From Acinetobacter albensis (GTDB lineage: Bacteria; Pseudomonadota; Gammaproteobacteria; Pseudomonadales; Moraxellaceae): DNA of 64,000 bases. The translations under genes and the position numbers were made by a program. The notes beneath the pieces are model-generated. The model was not told the origin of the DNA and ran no database searches. It saw only the letters and a list, made by a program, of their open reading frames with translations. Shown here piece after piece: positions 56,846-64,000 of this stretch; position 1 is the first letter of the stretch; each line of letters opens with the position of its first letter. The stretch is taken from assembly GCF_900095025.1 (NCBI RefSeq), contig NZ_FMBK01000008.1, positions 1 through 64,000 on the forward strand, given 5' to 3'.

Positions 56846-58726
56846 GTGTCTCAATATACGGCTCAATCCCTTGAAGTTTTATCTGGTTTAGATCCGGTAC
56901 GCCGTCGCCCCGGCATGTATACAGATACCACGCGTCCAAACCATTTGGCACAAGAAGTCATTGATAATGCAGTCGATGAGGCACTTGCAGGACATGCCAA
57001 TAAAATTACAGTTATTGTTTATAAAGATGGCTCTTTGTCGGTAGAAGACAACGGTCGTGGGATGCCTGTCGATATTCATCCTGAATATGGTCAAAGTGGA
57101 ATTGAAATTATTCTGACCAAATTGCATGCTGGCGGTAAATTTAGCACAGACAATTATCAGTTCTCAGGTGGCTTACATGGCGTCGGAATTTCGGTCGTCA
57201 ATGCGCTTTCAAATCGAGTTGAAGTCGAAGTTCAGCGCCAAGGCAATATTTACACCATGGCATTTGAGCATGGTGAACCTGTTTCTAAACTTGAAGTGCT
57301 TGAAGGTAAAGTACCGAAACGTGCCACTGGCACCACAGTGCATTTTTGGCCCGATGCGAAATATTTTGACTCACCTAAGTTTTCCTTAAAAGCTTTAAAA
57401 CATAATTTAAAAGCCAAAGCTGTTTTAGCGGCCGGTTTACAAATTGTCTATATTGACCAAATTAACAATGAAAAAATTGAATGGCAATTTGAAAATGGTT
57501 TGGTCGATTACTTGATGGATGAATTGCAGGATCGTGACATCTTGCCACATCCTGCTTTTGTCGCAACAGGACAGGCGGAGCGTGCCAGTGTTGAATTTGC
57601 GATTTGTTGGAATATAGAAGGCGGTGAACTGGTTCAGGAAAGCTATGTCAATTTGATTCCTACCGCGCAAGGCGGGACGCATGTCAATGGACTACGTTCA
57701 GGTGTTACTGATGCGGTGCGTGAGTTCTGCGAACTACGTAATTTATTACCGCGAAATTTAAAACTGTCGGCAGAAGATGTTTGGGATGGCGTAAATTATA
57801 TTTTGTCCTTAAAGTTTCAAGAACCACAATTTTCTGGTCAAACCAAAGAGCGACTTTCCAGTCGTGAAGCTTCAGGTGTGGTATTAAATATCGCTAAAGA
57901 TGCCTTTGCCCTGTGGTTAAACCAAAATTCTGATACCGCGATGCAACTTGCCGAAATGATGATTGCAAAAGCGGGTCGTCGTTTAAAAGCTGCAAAAAAA
58001 GTTGAGCGCAAAAAGATTGTAGCAGGGCCAACTTTGCCAGGGAAATTATCTGATTGTGTTGGGCATTCGTTGGAAGAATCGGAACTCTTTATTGTCGAAG
58101 GAGATTCTGCGGGTGGATCTGCAAAGCAAGCGCGTGATAAAAATTTCCAAGCCATCATGCCCATTCGGGGCAAAATTTTAAATACTTGGGAAGTGGCATC
58201 TGATGAAGTTTTGGCTTCGCAGGAAGTGCATAATATTGCGATAGCCATTGGAGTAGATCCTGGCAGCGATGATCTATCGGAACTGCGTTACGGAAAAGTA
58301 TGTATTTTGGCTGATGCAGACTCAGATGGATTGCATATTGCAACCTTACTCTGTGCTTTGTTTGTGAAGCATTTTCCAACTTTGGTTGAGGAAGGTCATT
58401 TGTATGTGGCGATGCCGCCTTTATTCAGAATTGACGATGGAAAAGACGTTCATTATGCGTTAGATGAAGATGAATTAGAGTCGGTTTTGAAAAAAGCCAA
58501 AACTAAAAATCCACAAATCACCCGCTTTAAAGGCTTGGGTGAGATGAATGCGAGCCAACTTCGGGAAACGACCTTAGATCCCAATACACGTCGCTTGGTT
58601 CAACTTGATTTAGATGATGTCCATTTTACTTCGGGTTTGTTAGATAAATTACTGGCAAAAAAACGCGCAGGTGATCGTAAACACTGGTTAGAACAAAAAG
58701 GCAATTTGGCCGATTTGGTGGTTTAA
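56846..58726 (+). CDS. parE: DNA topoisomerase IV subunit B
   Basis: ParE is the ATPase subunit of topoisomerase IV, which decatenates chromosomes. The 626-residue protein has the GHKL ATPase motifs (QEVIDNAVDEALAGHANKI, VEDNGRGMPVDIHPE, GGLHGVGISVVNALS) and the TOPRIM motifs FIVEGDSAGGSAKQARD and LADADSDGLHIATLL. The start is a GTG at 56846 after AAGGAAACAG. It is probably co-transcribed with yqiA. The opposite-strand frame at 57838-58248 is a shadow. Confidence 0.97.
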   Translation: MSQYTAQSLEVLSGLDPVRRRPGMYTDTTRPNHLAQEVIDNAVDEALAGHANKITVIVYKDGSLSVEDNGRGMPVDIHPEYGQSGIEIILTKLHAGGKFSTDNYQFSGGLHGVGISVVNALSNRVEVEVQRQGNIYTMAFEHGEPVSKLEVLEGKVPKRATGTTVHFWPDAKYFDSPKFSLKALKHNLKAKAVLAAGLQIVYIDQINNEKIEWQFENGLVDYLMDELQDRDILPHPAFVATGQAERASVEFAICWNIEGGELVQESYVNLIPTAQGGTHVNGLRSGVTDAVREFCELRNLLPRNLKLSAEDVWDGVNYILSLKFQEPQFSGQTKERLSSREASGVVLNIAKDAFALWLNQNSDTAMQLAEMMIAKAGRRLKAAKKVERKKIVAGPTLPGKLSDCVGHSLEESELFIVEGDSAGGSAKQARDKNFQAIMPIRGKILNTWEVASDEVLASQEVHNIAIAIGVDPGSDDLSELRYGKVCILADADSDGLHIATLLCALFVKHFPTLVEEGHLYVAMPPLFRIDDGKDVHYALDEDELESVLKKAKTKNPQITRFKGLGEMNASQLRETTLDPNTRRLVQLDLDDVHFTSGLLDKLLAKKRAGDRKHWLEQKGNLADLVV

Positions 58727-58736
58727 ATATCCAAAT

Positions 58737-58761
58737 AAAAAAGCCCTAAATGGGCTTTTTT
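58737..58761. terminator. Bidirectional terminator between parE and the GNAT gene
   Basis: AAAAAAGCCC/GGGCTTTTTT with loop TAAAT; flanking CCAAAT/ATTTGG extends the pairing to 16 bp. It serves both convergent genes. Confidence 0.94.
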
Positions 58762-58785
58762 ATTTGGACTAAAACTGTTTAGCTT

Positions 58786-59289
58786 TTAATTCAGTATCAA
58801 TTGCATCAACACCAAATCTCGCCACTGTCCAAATTTTTGTCCTACTTGTGGCATATAACCTGTTTGCACAAAGCCCAGCTTTTCATGTAGCACAATAGAG
58901 GCTTGATTGGCATGATCAATAGCAGCGACCATGACATGGATTTTCTGCTGCTGAGCATGATGGATCAACTCAAGCATTAATGCTTGACCTAAGCCTTGTC
59001 TGCTAAAGTTTGGATCAATAAATACGGAATGTTCAACTGTGTGCTTAAATCCAGTAATTTGACGAAAACCAGAATAATCGGCATAACCTGCGATCTTTTT
59101 GGAAGGAATATGTTGTGCGACCAGCACAGGAAATTGTTGATTACTGAGAGTGTTAAACCAATGGTGCAAATCATTTAAGGTTTTTTCTTGATCATTCCAA
59201 GTCGCTGTTCCAGTTGAAATTTCAGCATTATAAATCTTGAGAATTTGATCTAAATCTTGAATTTGAGCAGGACGTATTTGGAAGTCCAT
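58786..59289 (-). CDS. GNAT N-acetyltransferase (phosphinothricin/methionine sulfoximine acetyltransferase-like)
   Basis: A 167-residue acetyltransferase beginning MDFQIRPAQIQDLDQILKIY, with the YncA/PAT-type N-terminus (NAEISTGTATWND) and the acetyl-CoA loop SRQGLGQALMLELIHHAQ near residue 110. Members acetylate methionine sulfone or phosphinothricin-like amino acids. The ATG at 59289 is the family start; the upstream in-frame residues are not supported. Confidence 0.82.
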   Translation of the reverse strand: MDFQIRPAQIQDLDQILKIYNAEISTGTATWNDQEKTLNDLHHWFNTLSNQQFPVLVAQHIPSKKIAGYADYSGFRQITGFKHTVEHSVFIDPNFSRQGLGQALMLELIHHAQQQKIHVMVAAIDHANQASIVLHEKLGFVQTGYMPQVGQKFGQWRDLVLMQLILN

Positions 59290-59350
59290 TAAATAAGCCG
59301 AATCAATAAAGTAAAAAACTATTTTAGAAATAAATTGATTTTGACGCAAT

Positions 59351-59376
59351 AAAAAAGCAAGACTTGCGTCTTGCTT
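59351..59376 (-). terminator. Terminator of the Tsx-like porin gene
   Basis: AAGCAAGAC/GTCTTGCTT, loop TTGC, with an A-run on its left giving a U-tract on the minus strand. It lies 20 bases after the stop. Confidence 0.88.
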
Positions 59377-59395
59377 AATCCGTTTTTTAGACGAC

Positions 59396-60121
59396 TTAAA
59401 AGTGATATTTCACTAAAGCACTGACATTATTTTCATTGGCATCTGGAACACCAAATTTATTGTTCCAAACTGAATGTTCAATACCTAGATATAAACGTGT
59501 ATCAGGAGAAATATGTTTTCCAGCATTCCATTTCCACTGCGTTGTCCAGTTCAATTCGCTGGCATGATCTTTTTCTGCAGTTGACCAATCAAGAAAACCA
59601 TCGACCAAAAAGTCTTCAGCACCCAGTTTAAATGGCACACCATAAGTGAGTGTCATTTGATAATCGTCTTGGGTCATTTCATTGTTAGCACGATAAAGAT
59701 TGATGCTGGCATATTGGAAATAAGGAATATCTAAATCGAAACCGAAACCATAAAGGAAGTTATCAAAGTTGTTGAAATCATCGCTATTGGCTTCCCACGT
59801 TGTCGAGATTAAGACATCTTTAATCGGCCCAAACGCAAGCTTTTTCTGAGTGATTTCACCTAAGCTTAAACGCGGTGATAATTCAAAATAAGTCGATTTA
59901 TTGTCATCGCCACCGCGCATACGGTCAGCAAAGAAGAATACATCTGCATATTTTACTTTCGCTGCATATTCAACCGTTAAAGTACTTTGCTGCTCATCAA
60001 CGACTTCATAGTTATCGCCATAAAGCCCAGTCAAACTAAAGTCTTGCCAAATTGGCGCAGCTTGAGTAAAGGTCGCAGTTGAAGCCAAGGTACAAGCCGC
60101 AAAAAAATGTGTAAATTTCAT
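59396..60121 (-). CDS. Tsx-like outer-membrane nucleoside channel
   Basis: A 241-residue outer-membrane beta-barrel with signal peptide MKFTHFFAACTLASTATFTQ ending near residue 22 and a C-terminal aromatic residue (VKYHF), as required for barrel assembly. The barrel begins WQDFSLTGLYGDNYEV and contains FFFADRMRGGDDNKSTYFEL, features of the Tsx/OmpK family of nucleoside channels. The ATG at 60121 follows GGGGAG; codons upstream in the frame are discounted. Its substrate is inferred. Confidence 0.82.
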   Translation of the reverse strand: MKFTHFFAACTLASTATFTQAAPIWQDFSLTGLYGDNYEVVDEQQSTLTVEYAAKVKYADVFFFADRMRGGDDNKSTYFELSPRLSLGEITQKKLAFGPIKDVLISTTWEANSDDFNNFDNFLYGFGFDLDIPYFQYASINLYRANNEMTQDDYQMTLTYGVPFKLGAEDFLVDGFLDWSTAEKDHASELNWTTQWKWNAGKHISPDTRLYLGIEHSVWNNKFGVPDANENNVSALVKYHF

Positions 60122-60411
60122 GAAAAAGTCTCCCCCCGAGAAGCCCACAAAGCATACAGATTCTTAAGCAAAAATAAAGTCAAAATTGACCAATAACTCA
60201 AAAATAACAAATTTAAGCTTGATCAGGGGATCAAAAAAACTGAATACAATCTCGATACTCAAAAAAATATAGATGAATAAAGAAGCCTAAGTAATTTATA
60301 CAAAAAGCCTAAAAGATTTAAAAAATAATATGAGCATTATCATGTATTTTAAGTGAAATTTAGGTAATGCATAATTTTTATAAACAGTTCTAAAAAATAT
60401 CAAAATACTAC
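60122..60411. other. Intergenic region between the Tsx-like gene and the hpf promoter
   Basis: AT-rich spacer with two palindromes upstream of the porin gene: GTCAA-AA-TTGAC at 60179-60190 and TTGATC-AGGG-GATCAA at 60219-60234. Both are operator-like. Nothing else stands out. Confidence 0.5.
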
Positions 60412-60441
60412 TTGCATATTTCTCGCTTAGCCCCGTATATT
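60412..60441 (+). promoter_or_regulatory. Sigma-70 promoter of hpf
   Basis: TTGCAT (60412-60417) and TATATT (60436-60441) are separated by 18 bp. The predicted start near 60448 gives a leader of about 163 nt before the hpf ATG. Confidence 0.6.
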
Positions 60442-60447
60442 CGAATT

Positions 60448-60610
60448 AGAAGGACATGATTCTGCAGACTCAAAAGTGTCCATTGTGCAAAGTGAAGGAG
60501 TGTATTCCAAACTTATTTGAAAGTGGTAACTGCTGTTTTACGGCAACGTTAAATGTGGCAAGATAAAGAAGTTTTGCACAAAAGATTCGCATAAAAGAGG
60601 ATGATATTAT
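60448..60610 (+). promoter_or_regulatory. Structured 5' leader of hpf
   Basis: TTGTGCAAA (60483-60491) and TTTGCACAA (60573-60581) are a perfect 9-bp inverted repeat 81 bp apart, extendable by G-U pairs. Inside lies TGCTG-TTTTA-CGGCA (60531-60545); before it lies GGACA...TGTCC (60452-60481). The unusually long leader with a closing helix suggests post-transcriptional control of the ribosome hibernation factor. It matches no known riboswitch that I recognise. Confidence 0.45.
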
Positions 60611-60988
60611 ATGAACATTGAAATCCGTACAGATAAAAATATTCAAAATAGTGAACGTTTAATTACATATGTTCGTGCAGAACTGAATGCAGGATTCGAG
60701 CGTCATAATGATCGTATTACCCATTTTTCAGTTCATTTGAGTGATGAAAATGGGGCCAAAGGTGGAGCCGACGATATTCACTGTATGATTGAAGCACGTC
60801 CAGCAGGATTAAAACCTGTAGTGGTTAATCATCGTGGACATAATATCGATACCGCTATCCATGGCGCGATTGATCGTTTAAAACGAAGTCTCGAGCACAT
60901 TATTGAAAAAACAGAAAATCCACGTGCTGCGGCTTTGGCTTTTGCTGAAGCAACTGATATAGATGACGCGGAAGATGTGAAGTATTAA
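60611..60988 (+). CDS. hpf: HPF/RaiA-family ribosome hibernation factor
   Basis: A 125-residue HPF/RaiA-type protein. These bind the 30S decoding centre and stabilise inactive ribosomes in stationary phase or starvation. The fold features are seen as MNIEIRTDKNIQNSERLITYV, shown as MNIEIRTDKNIQNSERLITY, and HFSVHLSDENGAKGGADDIH, CMIEARPAGLKPVVVNHRG and a basic C-terminal helix. It is solitary here, not next to rpoN. AGAGGATG lies just upstream. Confidence 0.8.
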   Translation: MNIEIRTDKNIQNSERLITYVRAELNAGFERHNDRITHFSVHLSDENGAKGGADDIHCMIEARPAGLKPVVVNHRGHNIDTAIHGAIDRLKRSLEHIIEKTENPRAAALAFAEATDIDDAEDVKY

Positions 60989-61010
60989 ATCAAACGGCTA
61001 AAATAGACAG

Positions 61011-61035
61011 AAAAAAGCTCTTCGGAGCTTTTTTT
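61011..61035 (+). terminator. Terminator of hpf
   Basis: AAAAAAGCTC/GAGCTTTTTTT, UUCG tetraloop, 22 bases after the stop. Confidence 0.94.
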
Positions 61036-61153
61036 AGGTCTCATTCTTCTTCAATCTGATCCAATAAAAAATATATTTGTTATACATTTGCGTAAAACAA
61101 ATGCCCGTTTATTCGGCATAATAGTTTTAAATAGATTGAAGAGAACTTTCTCG

Positions 61154-61696
61154 ATGTTAACAGCGCAACAGCAAGTCTTGGTACAAGCCCTAGAACAGCA
61201 AGATTTGGCTCAAGTTCAACGCCTTTTGGCAGATGGACTCGATCCAAATTTCATTGATGGAGAAAAAGGCCCCGCCATTTCAATTTGGTCAGATGGTCTA
61301 TTTCAATGGTGGGAACAAATTTGTGAAGCCTATGAAGCGGGTGCGCCTTTATCTGAAGCACAAAAACAACAAAATTTGACCGTGCATCTTGAAATTCTAG
61401 AAGCACTGATTCAGGCCAAAGCTAATTTGCATTTGTGGGATGCTGAAGAACTTTATGGTCCATTGTGGGATGCTGCCAGTTCAGCTTGTGTACCCGCAGT
61501 AAAGCGTTTACTTGAAGAGCAGGTCGATCCCAATCGTAAAGATGAAGAAGGCTTAACGATTCTATCTTCAATTAGTGATTTATTCTTTGATTGTGATTTT
61601 GATGAAATTAACTGGTCAGAAGCACTAGAAGAAGAAAAACAAACGCTAGAATTACTTCGTCGTCACGGAGCTAAAATGACAAAAGAATTAGCATAA
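61154..61696 (+). CDS. Ankyrin-repeat protein, 180 residues
   Basis: A small soluble, acidic protein with about two to three ankyrin-like repeats: ALEQQDLAQVQRLLADGLDPNFID near the N-terminus, LEALIQAKANLHLWDAEELYG in the middle and AAVKRLLEEQVDPNRKDEEGLTIL-type repeat (AVKRLLEEQVDPNRKDEEGL) toward the end. A Trp-rich insert (WSDGLFQWWEQICEAYEAG) interrupts the array. Function is unknown. The ATG at 61154 begins the conserved part; the upstream codons cross the promoter region. Confidence 0.78.
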   Translation: MLTAQQQVLVQALEQQDLAQVQRLLADGLDPNFIDGEKGPAISIWSDGLFQWWEQICEAYEAGAPLSEAQKQQNLTVHLEILEALIQAKANLHLWDAEELYGPLWDAASSACVPAVKRLLEEQVDPNRKDEEGLTILSSISDLFFDCDFDEINWSEALEEEKQTLELLRRHGAKMTKELA

Positions 61697-61710
61697 ATAG
61701 GACTTTAAAA

Positions 61711-62478
61711 ATGAAAATATTCAATCTATTGAGTTGTGTGTGTTTAGCAGGTTTTAGTCTGAATACGATGGCGGCCGACTTTTCTTTTGATCGGCCAGGG
61801 GCTGGGATGGGGACGGGAATTACTCCGGTTGGACAATTAGCATGGGAACAGGGCTTACCCAGTACTAGTTATAATGAAAGTACAGTCGATGGTGAAAAAC
61901 AAAAAACCGTGACTTTGAACGGGGATATGTTATTTCGTACCGGTTTAGCCAAAGATCTTGAATTGCAATTGGGGTGGCAAGGTCCTGCATGGACGCAAGT
62001 CAAACGTGCAGGTCAGACGGTAGAAGAAGATGGTTTAGGGGATGTCAGCATTGGTCTAAAAAAAGCCATTGATTTAGATGATGACAAGCTGACGATGGCA
62101 ATTTTGGCAGAAGCGATTATTGCCACTGGAAATGATGGTTTTAGCAATCACGATGATATTTATAGTTTAAGTTCCGCAGTGGCATATGAACTCAGCGATC
62201 TCATTTCTACATCAATCACTATGCGATATGAAGCACAAAATAGTGACTGGGCGGTAAGTGCTGTGCCAACCATTGAATATAAAATTGCAGATAAATGGTC
62301 TGGTTTTTCAGAATTGGTTTATCGTAAAGCGGAAAGCCAAGACTATGAATACGCACTGGGTTCTGGTGTGATTTATGCACTTAACGATCGCGTACAGATG
62401 GATGCGAGTATTGGGGTCGATTTAAATGGACCTGATAAAAGTTATCAATCTGGTTTAGGTGTATCGTTTCTTTTCTAA
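61711..62478 (+). CDS. Outer-membrane beta-barrel protein (PF13557-like transporter)
   Basis: A 255-residue exported protein with signal peptide ending TMAAD (about residue 21) and a C-terminal Phe (GVSFLF) typical of outer-membrane barrels. The start of the mature protein, FDRPGAGMGTGITPVGQLAWEQG, shown as FDRPGAGMGTGITPVGQLAW, and repeated amphipathic strands fit the MetA-pathway phenol-degradation/outer membrane family annotated simply as transporter. Substrate unknown. It lies 14 bp after the ankyrin gene, so co-transcription is likely; dsbD follows 37 bp later. Confidence 0.75.
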   Translation: MKIFNLLSCVCLAGFSLNTMAADFSFDRPGAGMGTGITPVGQLAWEQGLPSTSYNESTVDGEKQKTVTLNGDMLFRTGLAKDLELQLGWQGPAWTQVKRAGQTVEEDGLGDVSIGLKKAIDLDDDKLTMAILAEAIIATGNDGFSNHDDIYSLSSAVAYELSDLISTSITMRYEAQNSDWAVSAVPTIEYKIADKWSGFSELVYRKAESQDYEYALGSGVIYALNDRVQMDASIGVDLNGPDKSYQSGLGVSFLF

Positions 62479-62512
62479 GAGCATAGTATAAATTCTAAGA
62501 GCATAGTATAAA
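62473..62512. repeat. Exact 20-bp tandem duplication covering the stop codon
   Basis: TTCTAAGAGCATAGTATAAA occurs twice in a row at 62473-62492 and 62493-62512. The first copy contains the last Phe codon and stop of the beta-barrel gene; the second sits in the dsbD leader. It looks like a recent replication-slippage duplication. Confidence 0.95.
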
Positions 62513-62515
62513 TTT

Positions 62516-64000
62516 ATGAAAAAGCATTTTCCAAAGCTTGAATTGTGGTTGTCTTGCGCTATACATGCATTGATTTGTAGTGTCATTTTATTGTTTTCAA
62601 TTAATGCACAGGCACAAGATCGTTTACTTTCCGCAGAAGATGCTTTTTCTTTCTCAGTAGAGTCCAGTCGTGAACATCAGGCACAATTGAATTGGACGAT
62701 GCCTGAACGTTATTATTTATATCAGCATAAATTTGAAGTACAGCAAAGTAATCAGAACCTGAGCTTAAAGTTACCCAAAGCCATCGATTTGTATGATGAG
62801 AACTATGGGCATACTCAGGTTTATTTTAAACAGGTCTCTTTTGATATTCCAACAGAAGCTGCAAAAACTTATCGGGTGACTTGGCAGGGTTGTGCTCAAG
62901 ACCGTATTTGTTATCCACCTCAAACTATAGAATTTCAAACGGATGTTGATGGACTAGTACTTTTGCAGGATCAGGCTAAATCGAGTAAACGCTTACTGGA
63001 TTTGTCACAAACCTCGAATAGCACTACAAAAAGTCAGCCAAATTTTGCCACTGAAAATAATTCTTCAACCTCAGCTGCTCAATCTAAAGAGATTGATACG
63101 GCTCAAGACCAGATGTGGTCGGAAAAATTAGCCCAAAGCTCTTTGATCTATGGTTTATTGTTATTTTTTGGCTTGGGTATTTTATTGGCATTTACCCCAT
63201 GTTCATTGCCAATGTTGCCTATTTTGACCTCATTGATTGTGCGGGACAGCAAAGGCTTAAAAGCATGGATGATTGCTTTGGTCTTTGTCTCTAGCATGGC
63301 ACTGGTATATGCCATTTTAGGTTTAATTGCCTCATCAGCTGGGCTGAACTTTCAACGTTGGTTACAGCAACCATCTACACTGATTGCTTTTAGCGTGTTG
63401 TTCGTCTTGTTTGCTTTAAACCTCTTTGGGCTCTTTGAAATTAAGTTGCCGCAAGCCTTGGTAAACCGTTTAGACCGCGCTCAATCCTTACAGAAAGGAG
63501 GCAGTTTAATGGGTGCAGGGATTATGGGCGTGATCTCGGCATTATTGGTGGGGCCTTGTATGACTGCACCTTTGGCAGGTGCGTTGTTGTTTATTTCTCA
63601 GACCCAAAATCAATGGCAGGGCGCATTACTGCTATTTATCCTAGGTTTTGGCATGGGGACACCTTTACTTTTGGCCAGTATTCTTGGTGCTAAAGCTTTA
63701 CCGAAAGCAGGCTTATGGATGAATCAAATCAAAGTATTGTTTGGTTTTATCATGTTGGCACTGGCTTTATATTTTGTTCGACCTTTATTGTCAGAAGCGT
63801 GGATGCAAGGTTTGAGTCTTGTACTTGGTTTGGGTTTTATTGTCTATCTAATCGTGGGTTTAACGGCTAAAAACTCGAAGTTTAAATGGGTTTATATTTT
63901 AGCTTTGGTACTGATGATTCCTTATTTGGGCTATACACAATATCAGCAGAGTCAGCGATTTTTTGTTGAACAAAGTACGACTCAAGCCAGTTGGCATATT
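62516..64000 (+). CDS. dsbD: Thiol:disulfide interchange protein DsbD, 5' part (runs off the window)
   Basis: DsbD carries electrons from cytoplasmic thioredoxin to the periplasm to reduce DsbC, DsbG and cytochrome maturation factors. The visible 495 codons include a signal peptide (about 1-33, ending NAQAQ), the N-terminal periplasmic domain with its CAQDRIC redox pair near residue 126, and the transmembrane domain with FTPCSLPMLPIL and GPCMTAPLAGALLF, which hold the two membrane cysteines. The C-terminal thioredoxin domain lies beyond the window edge. No stop occurs before 64000. There is no strong ribosome binding site; AAGAG lies 14 bases upstream. Confidence 0.93.
   Translation, partial: MKKHFPKLELWLSCAIHALICSVILLFSINAQAQDRLLSAEDAFSFSVESSREHQAQLNWTMPERYYLYQHKFEVQQSNQNLSLKLPKAIDLYDENYGHTQVYFKQVSFDIPTEAAKTYRVTWQGCAQDRICYPPQTIEFQTDVDGLVLLQDQAKSSKRLLDLSQTSNSTTKSQPNFATENNSSTSAAQSKEIDTAQDQMWSEKLAQSSLIYGLLLFFGLGILLAFTPCSLPMLPILTSLIVRDSKGLKAWMIALVFVSSMALVYAILGLIASSAGLNFQRWLQQPSTLIAFSVLFVLFALNLFGLFEIKLPQALVNRLDRAQSLQKGGSLMGAGIMGVISALLVGPCMTAPLAGALLFISQTQNQWQGALLLFILGFGMGTPLLLASILGAKALPKAGLWMNQIKVLFGFIMLALALYFVRPLLSEAWMQGLSLVLGLGFIVYLIVGLTAKNSKFKWVYILALVLMIPYLGYTQYQQSQRFFVEQSTTQASWHI

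Noticed and set aside
57838..58248. 136-codon frame antisense to parE
   Set aside because: Shadow of the conserved parE coding sequence, with no ribosome binding site.
1..64000. Search for CRISPR arrays, insertion sequences, prophage, toxin-antitoxin pairs or other defence islands
   Set aside because: No regularly spaced repeats, transposase, integrase or phage-like genes are visible; the gene content is core metabolism throughout.

Overview
The window is chromosomal DNA from an Acinetobacter-type gammaproteobacterium (Moraxellaceae). The evidence is the AT-rich composition, characteristic protein sequences, and gene neighbourhoods shared with Pseudomonas and Acinetobacter: ribF-ileS-lspA-fkpB, ubiG-mupP-yciK, dapA-bamC-purC, serB next to an Smp-like gene, rhdA-psd, argS-SPOR protein and yqiA-parE. 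It is almost entirely core genome. I see no insertion sequence, prophage, CRISPR array, integron or tRNA gene. The left edge is the 3' tail of a 5S rRNA with its terminator; the right edge cuts dsbD.

Layout. 1-9 kb: rRNA tail, a lipoprotein PQQ sugar dehydrogenase, a flavin reductase, the minus-strand ribF-ileS-lspA-fkpB run, a TDT-family exporter and a small MTAN-like nucleosidase. 9.5-15.4 kb: a TetR regulator and a minus-strand alkanesulfonate operon (lipoprotein SsuA paralogue, ssuA, ssuD, ssuC, ssuB). 15.6-21 kb: argA, two tandem RcnB-like periplasmic proteins, a 51-codon gene, and yciK-mupP-ubiG. 21-26 kb: dsbA; a FabR/DesT-type repressor divergent from a ferredoxin reductase and fatty-acid desaturase, with operator-like palindromes between; rph. 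26-34 kb: a small membrane-anchored ORF, nadC, ampD, murJ, a DUF1328 micro-membrane protein, a YcgN-like protein, a PAS-GGDEF-EAL protein, rarA. 34-42 kb: purC-bamC-dapA, pncA, a BASS transporter, an Smp-like protein, serB. 42-52 kb: SCP2 protein, dtd, pncB, rhdA-psd, SPOR protein, argS, DUF2798, DUF445, a lipoprotein and DUF924. 52-64 kb: gshA-dsbB, two alpha/beta hydrolases, parE, a GNAT, a Tsx-like porin, hpf, an ankyrin protein, an outer-membrane beta-barrel and dsbD.

How the genes fit together. Several pathways recur: NAD biosynthesis and salvage (nadC, pncA, pncB), muropeptide recycling and lipid II export (ampD, mupP, murJ), periplasmic thiol chemistry (dsbA, dsbB, dsbD, plus gshA), membrane lipid control (fabR, desaturase pair, psd) and sulfonate sulfur scavenging (ssu).

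No new multi-gene system is evident. The most interesting unexplained signals are non-coding: (i) a candidate minus-strand small RNA between rarA and purC, with a promoter, a repeated UGACUCUAA motif, a pyrimidine-rich UCUCCC apical loop and a perfect terminator; (ii) a three-way-junction-like element ending on the ribosome binding site of the first ssu gene; (iii) a long leader with a 9-bp closing helix in front of hpf. Boundaries and functions of these are inferred by eye and unverified.
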